The notes beneath the pieces were generated by a model that worked only from the letters and a program-made list of their open reading frames with translations, was not told the DNA's origin and did no database searches. DNA of 64,000 nucleotides from Anaerocolumna jejuensis DSM 15929. Lineage in GTDB: Bacteria > Bacillota > Clostridia > Lachnospirales > Lachnospiraceae. The translations under genes and the position numbers were made by a program. Where the stretch lies: NCBI RefSeq assembly GCF_900142215.1, contig NZ_FRAC01000012.1, positions 62,001 to 126,000 of the forward strand. The letters are read 5' to 3'. Numbering within the stretch: the first letter of the stretch is position 1; each line of letters begins with the position of its first letter. Of the stretch, positions 24,670 to 31,662 are shown one piece after another.

Positions 24670-24945
24670 ATGAAACAGTGTATGGATTCGGAAAATCTGC
24701 ACAGGCGCTTAAATAAGATAACCGGGCAGATTAAGGCGATTGATAAGATGGTGGATGAGGATGTTCCCTGTGAGGATGTGCTGATACAAATTAATGCAGC
24801 AAAGAGTGCTCTTCATAAAGTTGGCCAGATCGTATTGGAGGGTCATCTGAATCATTGTGTAAAGGAAGGTATTGAACATGGCGATGCGGAAAAGACCATT
24901 GCCAATTTCTCGAAAGCAGTCGAGCATTTCTCAAGAATGTCATAA
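24670..24945 (+). CDS. csoR: CsoR-type Cu(I)-sensing repressor
   Basis: A 91-residue DUF156 four-helix-bundle repressor. The Cu(I) ligands of CsoR (Cys-x24-His-x3-Cys) are all present: C34 (VPCEDVL), H59 (EGHLNHC) and C63. The Cys-His-Cys set favours CsoR over RcnR (nickel/cobalt) or FrmR (formaldehyde). Apo-CsoR holds copper-efflux promoters off, and Cu(I) releases it. The ATG at 24670 follows AGGAGG; a longer in-frame start at 24586 would lie upstream of the promoter. The operator in its own promoter implies autoregulation. The matching ATPase gene begins 4.3 kb downstream, separated by a hairpin element and three unrelated genes. Confidence 0.92.
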   Translation: MKQCMDSENLHRRLNKITGQIKAIDKMVDEDVPCEDVLIQINAAKSALHKVGQIVLEGHLNHCVKEGIEHGDAEKTIANFSKAVEHFSRMS

Positions 24946-25147
24946 TAAATGGGGCTGTTGCAAAAGGAAGCTCTGCGGAGTATAACTTGCCACACACACC
25001 GGTTGACCGATATCTAACATGATTTGTATGCTAAAATCGTACATAAAATGTTCGCTTATAGCATACAAATCATATCATCTGTCTGTCAAACAGTGCATTA
25101 TGGCAAGTCATACTCCGCAGAGCTTCCTTTTGCAACAGCCCCATTTA
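24946..25147. repeat. Long inverted-repeat (MITE-like) element of about 200 bp
   Basis: Arms 24946-24992 and 25101-25147 are 47 nt each with one mismatch; beyond the flanking TAAAT the arm begins GGGGCTGTTGCAAAAGGAAG. An inner perfect hairpin (25019-25033 with 25059-25073, ATGATTTGTATGCTA) is nested within it. It starts one base after the csoR stop. There is no coding capacity. It could be a non-autonomous transposon remnant or a very strong terminator hairpin. Confidence 0.85.
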
Positions 25148-25353
25148 CAGGAAATTAAGGAAAAATACTGTAAGATTAAAGGATATCTCAAGTAAGAATA
25201 GAGGATTGTTTTAATAACGTGTAAGAATAAAATAATAGATGAGTGTAGATATAAGTATTAGACCCCACAGGAATTTAAGGATATTTCCTGGTATTCCTAT
25301 ACGGTTTAATAGGATATCCTCTTAAAATAACGTACAATAGGAGAAAGAGAATT

Positions 25354-26496
25354 ATGAAAAGTAAAAATTTTATGAAAGTCTGGAAGTATGCATTTATGCT
25401 AACCCTGATTCTGGCAGGAATGGCATTCAATGGGAAAGTTGTTAAGGCTGCAGACGGGGAAATCAAAGCTGTTACAATCAAAACCGGAAAAGAAGGGCTG
25501 GATAACAGTACTTATACTGGCAAGCTGTCAGCCGTAGGAGACGACGGATATGTCAGAGGCTCAGTAATAAAAGTAACAACAGACTGTTCCGGTCTATTAC
25601 GTTTTCATTATCAGGGAAACAACTCGGATATTGTTTCTATAACCGTTTATTCGGATGAAGGACTTACAAAGGATATTGCGTATACCTCTTTAAATGCTTC
25701 TTCAAAAACAGAAATAAGTATGGGATTGTCTATTTCTAAAGCTGGAACATATTATGCATCTGTAAGAACCTTTGAGGAAGAAGATATTGATTTCACGATT
25801 GCAGCTGATATCTATTCGTCTGATGATGACAGCCTGACAGAGGGAAAAAGTAAATTGGTTACACTTTTAAGCAATAAAGACAGTAATTTTTATAAAATAA
25901 CACTGAAAAGCCAGGGAATTGTGAAGGTATATACTACATATGCAAATGGGAAAAAGTGCTATGCGGATGTTGATATATATGAAGCAGCAGGTGGTAAGAA
26001 GAAGCTGGTTTCGAAAGGAGAGTCTTTAGCAGAGGGCTCTGTTACCGGCCTGGCACAGGGGACATACTATATCAAATTGTCAAATGGGAGTGATTCCTAC
26101 TACTCAATCAAATATAAATTTACCGCTATAAATGATAAAAGCGGGGATAAAAAAACAAAAGCTGCCTCTCTGAAGTTAGGAACTGGATCAAAGGGGCTGA
26201 TTCTAGCTAAGGATACAACCTCAAAGGAAGATTGGTATAAAATTACATTAAATAAGGCTCAGCATGTAACAATAACATTTACTGGAGATGTTACTGGAGA
26301 CGTAACTTTATCTTTTTATGATTCCGAAAACTATCTTTTTGGAGGACTTTATATTAATGAATATACTGCCAAAGATTCAGCAATTCCTTATGTAGGAAAT
26401 GGTAATAGCAAAAAATTACCGAAAGGTACCTATTATGTAAAAGTAACAAAAGATGGCAGCAGTACCTCCGGAGCATACTCAATCAAGATTCAATAG
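25354..26496 (+). CDS. Secreted protein with PPC-like beta-sandwich repeats, function unknown
   Basis: A 380-residue exported protein with a signal peptide (about 1-32, ending VVKAAD) and three tandem units of about 110 residues. Each unit has an F/WYKITL-type strand and a closing GTYYIKL/GTYYVKV strand, the pattern of bacterial pre-peptidase C-terminal (PPC) domains. There is no catalytic domain, cell-wall anchor or lipobox, so it may be a soluble or surface-associated accessory binding protein. Lys, Ser and Thr are abundant. The ribosome site AGGAGAAAGAG precedes the ATG. The 200 bases between the preceding hairpin element and this start are AT-rich with no other feature I can name. Confidence 0.65.
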   Translation: MKSKNFMKVWKYAFMLTLILAGMAFNGKVVKAADGEIKAVTIKTGKEGLDNSTYTGKLSAVGDDGYVRGSVIKVTTDCSGLLRFHYQGNNSDIVSITVYSDEGLTKDIAYTSLNASSKTEISMGLSISKAGTYYASVRTFEEEDIDFTIAADIYSSDDDSLTEGKSKLVTLLSNKDSNFYKITLKSQGIVKVYTTYANGKKCYADVDIYEAAGGKKKLVSKGESLAEGSVTGLAQGTYYIKLSNGSDSYYSIKYKFTAINDKSGDKKTKAASLKLGTGSKGLILAKDTTSKEDWYKITLNKAQHVTITFTGDVTGDVTLSFYDSENYLFGGLYINEYTAKDSAIPYVGNGNSKKLPKGTYYVKVTKDGSSTSGAYSIKIQ

Positions 26497-26563
26497 AAGT
26501 ATAAATATAAGAAGGCAGCAAAAAAGCTTATCGAAATCAGCATACATGAAGGAGCGCGATTAT

Positions 26564-27763
26564 ATGGCAACATCATTCAGTCAGAGCATAGAGACATCAC
26601 ATGAACGAAGAGAGGAACAGTTAAAGGCGGAGTGCAGCAAAGAAGGAATTGAATTTATAAATATTCAAAATATTTCGCTTCGGGAAGTGGGTTCTTCAAA
26701 AGCAGCATTAGGTTCTGCATTAACATCGTTAGTAGGGGGAAATGCAGCATATGATTTTCTTCAAATATATACATTACGCCAAGGGAGTCAAGTCCAATAC
26801 TATTATCAGCCTTTTAGTGGAATAACGCCTCTTCCGGGACAGCATTTCAAGGTTATACCTGTCTCATTAAAGAATCCAATCCAGTATCGGATCAAAAAAA
26901 AGCAAACCTTCACAGAATCACTTTATCAAACCTTTATCAATCGAATTCCTTTTTTTATAGGAAAGAAGATTCGCGTATGCGAATGGCTGTGTGTAGATAA
27001 GGCAGAACAGATTAAATTAAAGAGTTTGAAGTTACCATTCTTACGTGAAATTTCACATGTATGGCAAAACGGACTAACCAAAATTGAACTTGATTGGACT
27101 TTCCAGGCAAATGCTATAGCTGAGGGATATTCTTTAGTGAGCATGCAAACAGGAAGGTATGGTGCACTTGGTGAAAGAGCGGGACTAAAGCAATTTAAGG
27201 ATATATGCACTTTTATTTCTCAGCATGGGGAGCATTATTCAGGGGACAGTTCCAATAACGTAATGATTTCAAATACATACTTAGGGTATTTATTTAAAAA
27301 TAAATTTCTGTCAGATGAACAGGAAAATAAAGATACAGGTGTGCCGGTGTGGAAACCGCAAAATGTAGTAAAGTCGATTATCACTAATTTGATACAGTTC
27401 GAGAATCACAAGAAGGTCTATCTGGTACAAAACATTGATGAGAAAAAGATGAAGAATCTTAAGATATGCTCACTTGATAAAAATAATATTGATAAATCCG
27501 AGGTAATTGCTGCCGCTGCAATGGATACATTCGGAAATATGAAGAACGCAGCAGTTTTTACGAAAGATAAATTATATATTTCTGATTTAAATTATGAATT
27601 ATCCCTTAATCTATCGGAAATTCAGGCAAACAAAGGGCTTAAGGGTCTTACAGATTCCTCCCTGGAGCTTGTATTATCAAATGGTGAAGTATCTAAAATA
27701 GAAGTCACTTTAATAGGAGAGTTCATGAATGACTTTATGAATGAAATATGTAATATAAACTGA
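26564..27763 (+). CDS. Hypothetical protein, 399 aa, no recognised family
   Basis: I do not recognise this protein. It has no signal peptide or clear TM helix. The N-terminus (ATSFSQSIETSHERREEQLK) is helical and charged. A weakly hydrophobic stretch, ALGSALTSLVGGNAAYDFLQIY, follows at about 50-72. The middle is basic, with Trp and Tyr (QVQYYYQPFSG, RVCEWLCVDKAEQIKLK), and the C-terminal third looks like an alpha/beta domain. The start at 26564 uses GAAGGAG nine bases upstream. A longer in-frame ORF overlaps the preceding gene and is unlikely. AT content and Lys/Asn/Ile use are higher than in the cellulase genes, consistent with accessory DNA. It lies 67 bases after the PPC-like protein, so co-transcription is likely. 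Confidence 0.6.
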   Translation: MATSFSQSIETSHERREEQLKAECSKEGIEFINIQNISLREVGSSKAALGSALTSLVGGNAAYDFLQIYTLRQGSQVQYYYQPFSGITPLPGQHFKVIPVSLKNPIQYRIKKKQTFTESLYQTFINRIPFFIGKKIRVCEWLCVDKAEQIKLKSLKLPFLREISHVWQNGLTKIELDWTFQANAIAEGYSLVSMQTGRYGALGERAGLKQFKDICTFISQHGEHYSGDSSNNVMISNTYLGYLFKNKFLSDEQENKDTGVPVWKPQNVVKSIITNLIQFENHKKVYLVQNIDEKKMKNLKICSLDKNNIDKSEVIAAAAMDTFGNMKNAAVFTKDKLYISDLNYELSLNLSEIQANKGLKGLTDSSLELVLSNGEVSKIEVTLIGEFMNDFMNEICNIN

Positions 27764-27938
27764 TTGTGAATTATTAACAGCAGGAGTAAAGTAATTATTT
27801 CTTTCCATACTGCATTAAATTAAGATACGATGAAATAATTTAGTAAGCAGACTAAAAGCAGTATGGCTTTCATTCTCAAATTCTGTTATAATAACTCTTG
27901 GTATTTTGACAGCTTATTTCTTTTATCGGAGGAGAGAG

Positions 27939-28994
27939 ATGTACATAAGAGAAGAGGAGTTATTAGATCTGATCCATCAACAGGAGGAAGAGATTAGAAA
28001 TAAGTTAAAGACGAACATTCAACAGGTTTTGGATGAAGAATTCATTATGAACAATATTTTTCTCAAATTTCTGGACTATATCAAAAGATACCATACTGAA
28101 AGAGATACAATGGATATTAAAGAATTTGTAAAGAATAGCGTGGCACCGGTCAAAAAAATAAAAGATTTTGATATCAGCCGGCAGGATTCAACTACTGTCA
28201 TGTACTTACATAAGCATACTTATATTGAGATAGACTATGTGTATAAGGGGAGCTGCAATTATTATATCAATAGCGAAGAGAACGTATTACATTTAAAGGA
28301 AAAGGAACTTTGTATAGTGAATCAAAATGTTGTTCATGGCATTGAGACACTAAGCGAAGAGGATATTGTATTTAAATGCATGATACCCTTTGATTATATT
28401 GAAATGGACCAATTTAAAGAAATAAATCAGGATGTCCTGATGAAGAAATTCTTAATGCATGCACTGAATGAAAATATGACGAAGGCTTCTTTTATTGTTT
28501 TTGACTTGAAAGGTAAGGATATTATAGATGCATTGATATGCAATATGTTTTATGAATATGTTAAGAATAATATTGGTTGGGGAGGTGCTGTGAAAAACTT
28601 CTTATCCCTGCTTTTTATTAATCTCATGCGAATGAAGGAAAGTGATATTCGAATGTTTAAGGAGATTGAAAAGGAGAATTTAAATATTACTAAAATTCTT
28701 AACAGCATCCAGAAAAATTATCAGTACATTACTTTAAAGGATATGGCGGAAGACTTACATTTCCATGAAAATTATCTTAGCAGGATGATTAAGCAGAATA
28801 CGAAGCAGACCTTTAGGGATCTGTTATGCCAGATCAGGCTAAAGGAAGCAGAAAATTTATTACTCCATACAGATTTATCTGTGACGGAAATTGCAGCCAG
28901 GGTTGGTTATAATAAACCCAATTATTTCTTTAAATTATTCAAGGATCACTATGGCATAACGCCTATCGAATTTCGGACATCAGGGATGGTATAA
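27939..28994 (+). CDS. AraC-family regulator with cupin-like sensor domain
   Basis: A 351-residue regulator. An N-terminal helical stretch (1-60) precedes a cupin-like ligand domain (about 75-200; LHKHTYIEIDYVYKGSCNYYI and LCIVNQNVVHGIE). The C-terminal double HTH of the AraC type (about 250-345) reads LKDMAEDLHFHENYLSRMIK and VTEIAARVGYNKPNYFFKLFKDHYGITP. Such proteins usually activate sugar-use genes. GGAGGAGAG lies just before the ATG at 27939, and the longer in-frame start at 27906 is rejected. A strong terminator follows, so it does not drive the ATPase by read-through. No obvious sugar gene is adjacent, so the target may be elsewhere or be the two preceding genes. Confidence 0.85.
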   Translation: MYIREEELLDLIHQQEEEIRNKLKTNIQQVLDEEFIMNNIFLKFLDYIKRYHTERDTMDIKEFVKNSVAPVKKIKDFDISRQDSTTVMYLHKHTYIEIDYVYKGSCNYYINSEENVLHLKEKELCIVNQNVVHGIETLSEEDIVFKCMIPFDYIEMDQFKEINQDVLMKKFLMHALNENMTKASFIVFDLKGKDIIDALICNMFYEYVKNNIGWGGAVKNFLSLLFINLMRMKESDIRMFKEIEKENLNITKILNSIQKNYQYITLKDMAEDLHFHENYLSRMIKQNTKQTFRDLLCQIRLKEAENLLLHTDLSVTEIAARVGYNKPNYFFKLFKDHYGITPIEFRTSGMV

Positions 28995-29050
28995 AAGTTG
29001 TATTTTAAGCCCGTGCACCGCTTACAAGAGAAAAATTAATACTCATTTTT

Positions 29051-29087
29051 AAATCACCTTGTACCAGCTATATACAAGGTGATTTTT
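29051..29087 (+). terminator. Rho-independent terminator after the AraC gene
   Basis: AAATCACCTTGTA (29051-29063) pairs perfectly with TACAAGGTGATTT (29073-29085) around nine bases, with a T run at the end. Confidence 0.92.
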
Positions 29088-29188
29088 GTATTCATAAGAC
29101 TATGATGGAACTCCTGTCAATGAAGGGAAGGAGAGTTGAGGGGATTACACTTTGTTCCTCATAGCAAGCTTCTTTTCCAGAACTTCTA

Positions 29189-29246
29189 TTGACAGGGTAT
29201 ACCCCTATGGGTATAATGGCAATATACATATACCCCCTATAGGTAT
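29189..29246 (+). promoter_or_regulatory. Consensus promoter of the metal ATPase with two CsoR-type operators
   Basis: TTGACA (29189-29194), a 17-bp spacer and TATAAT (29212-29217) are a perfect consensus. ATACCCCTATGGGTAT (29199-29214), identical to the site at csoR, fills the spacer and enters the -10. A second site, ATACCCCCTATAGGTAT (29230-29246), lies downstream of the start. This is a tight repressor design. Confidence 0.9.
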
Positions 29247-29277
29247 ATAAGCGTTGAAAGGAAAAGGAGAGACAAAG

Positions 29278-31137
29278 TTGATAGAATTTCTAAGGAATGG
29301 AGAAAAACGCACCCTTTTATTTTTAGCAGTTTCTTTACCTGCTCTTATTGTAAGCTTTTTTAACCTGGGCAGGCTGCCGGCAGATGCGGCCTGGCTGGCA
29401 ATAGTACTATGCGGTATTCCAATTATAAAAGAGGCTGTAATTGGTTTGATCACGGAATTTGATATAAAGGCAGATGTATTGGTTTCTATGGCCTTGATTG
29501 CCTCTGTTATAACAGGTGAAATATTTGCTGCCGGGGAGGTGGCCTTTATCATGACCATCGGCGCCTATCTGGAAGAGCGGACAGTGGCAAAGGCCAGGGC
29601 TGGAATTGAAAGCCTGGTACATATGACGCCTACGGCTGCAAGAGTAATAAAGGAGGGAAGGGAAAGTATCATACCCGCCAGTGAGGTGATGGCAGGGGAT
29701 ATTTTACGGGTGCTTCCCGGAGAAACCGTAGCAGTGGATGGAGTCATTATAAAGGGTCAGACCTCCATTGACCAGTCTGTCATGACGGGAGAATCCCTGC
29801 CTGCAGACAAGGGGGAAGGAGATGAGGTATCCTCCGGTACAGTGAATCTATTCGGTTCCTTTGACATGAAAGCTGAAAAGGTAGGGGAGGACAGCTCCTT
29901 CCAGCGTTTGGTAAAGCTGGTAGAATCGGCTGATGCCGGCAAGACGAAGATTGTAGGGCTTGCAGACCGCTTCGCTACCTGGATTGTTGTGATTGCCCTT
30001 CTTTCTGCCCTTATTACCTGGGCTGTTACAGGGGAGATTATCCGCTCTGTGACCATTTTGGTGGTATTCTGTCCCTGCGCATTGGTTCTTGCTACTCCGA
30101 CAGCAATTATGGCGGCTATCGGGAATGTTTCAAAGTATGGTATCCTGGTCAGGGAGGGTGACGCCCTGGAAAGACTCTCCAAGGTTAAACGTGTTGCTTT
30201 TGACAAGACAGGCACCATTACCTGCGGGAAATTAAAGGTATCCCGGATAAAGGGAACGGATGGCTTAACAGAGGAGGCTTTGCTGAATATGGCAGCCGCA
30301 CTGGAGCTTCGTTCGGAGCATCCCCTGGGGAAAGCAATCCTGGAGCATTATAAAATGTATGGAAAAGGCAGCCTGGCAGAAGCAACGGAATTCAGAATCT
30401 CTGCCGGAAAAGGAGTCAGTGGGTTATATGAGGGAAAGCCTGCTTTTGCCGGCAATGAAGTGTTCATGGAGGAAAATGGAATTCAGCTACCGGAGAAGCT
30501 GAAGGATGAGGCAAAAGCAGCAAAGGAAAACGGCAGTACGGTAATCTATCTGGCAGGGGAAGATACCGCTGTTGGTTTTATTGCCCTGGCTGATACACTG
30601 CGTCCGGGTATCGAAGATGTTGTAGGGAGAGTTCATAATACCGGCATAGAGACCGCTCTTTTAACAGGAGATGAGAAAAGAGCAGGTCTTTCTATGGGAA
30701 AGAAAGCAGGTATCAGAGAAATACATACCCAATGCCTGCCGGAGGATAAGCTTGCAATTATTAAAGATTATGAAAGGGCAGGAGAGGCAGTTTGTATGAT
30801 TGGAGACGGAGTCAATGATGCTCCTGCTCTTAAAGCAGCCTATGTTGGAATTGCCATGGGAGGAATCGGCAGCGATATTGCCACCCAGGCGGCGGATTTG
30901 GTGTTCATCAGGGATGATATTAAGGAACTGCCCCATTTGCTGAAATTGTCAAAGAAAATGATGAGAACTATTCATATCAACCTGGCGGCTTCAATGCTGT
31001 TAAATTTCATTGCCATTGCACTTGCAATAACCGGCGTACTGTCACCGGTAGTAGGAGCGCTGGTACATAATGCAGGCTCCGTAGCGGTAATTACCAATTC
31101 TGCCTTTCTCTTAAGATGGAGAAAGGAAAAGAATTAG
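29278..31137 (+). CDS. P1B-type heavy-metal transporting ATPase, probably copper efflux
   Basis: A 619-residue P-type ATPase that would export metal at the cost of ATP. It has the membrane metal motif C265-P-C267 (FCPCALVLATPTA), actuator TGES, phosphorylation site D309-KTGT, the nucleotide-domain His motif SEHPLG, and the hinge GDGVNDAPALKAA. It lacks an N-terminal HMA metal-binding domain. The last TM region (LVHNAGSVAVITNSAFLL) is neither the classic Cu(I) (MSxSS) nor Zn/Cd (HD-G-T) signature, so specificity is uncertain from sequence. The CsoR operators argue for Cu(I). The start is TTG at 29278 with AAAAGGAG upstream; the TTG at 29254 overlaps no good ribosome site. Confidence 0.85.
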   Translation: MIEFLRNGEKRTLLFLAVSLPALIVSFFNLGRLPADAAWLAIVLCGIPIIKEAVIGLITEFDIKADVLVSMALIASVITGEIFAAGEVAFIMTIGAYLEERTVAKARAGIESLVHMTPTAARVIKEGRESIIPASEVMAGDILRVLPGETVAVDGVIIKGQTSIDQSVMTGESLPADKGEGDEVSSGTVNLFGSFDMKAEKVGEDSSFQRLVKLVESADAGKTKIVGLADRFATWIVVIALLSALITWAVTGEIIRSVTILVVFCPCALVLATPTAIMAAIGNVSKYGILVREGDALERLSKVKRVAFDKTGTITCGKLKVSRIKGTDGLTEEALLNMAAALELRSEHPLGKAILEHYKMYGKGSLAEATEFRISAGKGVSGLYEGKPAFAGNEVFMEENGIQLPEKLKDEAKAAKENGSTVIYLAGEDTAVGFIALADTLRPGIEDVVGRVHNTGIETALLTGDEKRAGLSMGKKAGIREIHTQCLPEDKLAIIKDYERAGEAVCMIGDGVNDAPALKAAYVGIAMGGIGSDIATQAADLVFIRDDIKELPHLLKLSKKMMRTIHINLAASMLLNFIAIALAITGVLSPVVGALVHNAGSVAVITNSAFLLRWRKEKN

Positions 31138-31196
31138 AATAGGAGACCAATTCTGGTAATGCCAGCAGTGTGTTGCAGGCAGAATAAAAATCTGCT

Positions 31197-31361
31197 ATGA
31201 TTAGGGATTCTTTGAACTGCGGTGGCGGCGGCTGTGAAAACTGTTCCGCCTGCGGGGCCTACGGAGCTATAGACCCATACGAAATGTATCAGCCTTATAT
31301 CGATGGAATTAAGGAAATAGCAGAGATAACCAAAGAATTCCAGGCTTCTTATCTGCGGTAA
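31197..31361 (+). CDS. Small Cys-rich protein, 54 aa, possible metal-binding peptide
   Basis: An ATG-started frame of 54 codons lies 59 bases after the ATPase stop. Four Cys are packed into CGGGGCENCSACG (C-x4-C-x2-C-x2-C), followed by an acidic/aromatic stretch (IDPYEMYQPYIDGIKEI) and a helical tail. The clustered Cys suggest binding of copper, zinc or an Fe-S cluster. No terminator separates it from the ATPase gene; the next one is at 31418. So it may be the second gene of a CsoR-controlled transcript and act as a chaperone or sink. The ribosome site is poor, and an in-frame TAA lies four codons upstream. A degraded gene end cannot be excluded. I recognise no family. Confidence 0.55.
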   Translation: MIRDSLNCGGGGCENCSACGAYGAIDPYEMYQPYIDGIKEIAEITKEFQASYLR

Positions 31362-31417
31362 TATAAATATTGAAGCAAGGGGCAGCTGCAAAATGAAGGA
31401 ACCCCGGAATGAATTTA

Positions 31418-31468
31418 AAAGCCATGCATAAATTTGGGAGGAATCCCTTTTTATGCATGGCTTTTATT
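31418..31468 (+). terminator. Rho-independent terminator after the ATPase/Cys-rich region
   Basis: AAAGCCATGCATAAA (31418-31432) pairs perfectly over 15 bp with 31450-31464, with a T-rich end. Confidence 0.88.
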
Positions 31469-31554
31469 TGTGAAATAATCAGGGTGTAAGCGGATAGTGT
31501 ATCAGCCGAAAGAATCATGGACTGTGTGCTGATATAGGTCGATAAAATAACCAT

Positions 31555-31626
31555 GGCTTATATATACGCATGGATTTTAATAGCAGAACATAGTTAGCAG
31601 TGAACTTAAGTCCATGCGCAAAAGCC
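31555..31626 (+). promoter_or_regulatory. Inverted repeat in the leader of the beta-helix gene
   Basis: CGCATGGA (31567-31574) pairs with TCCATGCG (31611-31618), and the outer GGCTT (31555-31559) can pair with AAGCC (31622-31626). It forms a long-loop structure about 40 bases before the GTG start. The rest of 31469-31662 shows nothing else I can name. Confidence 0.35.
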
Positions 31627-31662
31627 GTAACTGAAAATAAAATTTATTACAGGAGGTAAGCT

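Noticed and set aside
24946..25147. An insertion sequence with transposase
   Set aside because: Only inverted-repeat DNA is present; no reading frame within it is long enough or resembles a transposase.
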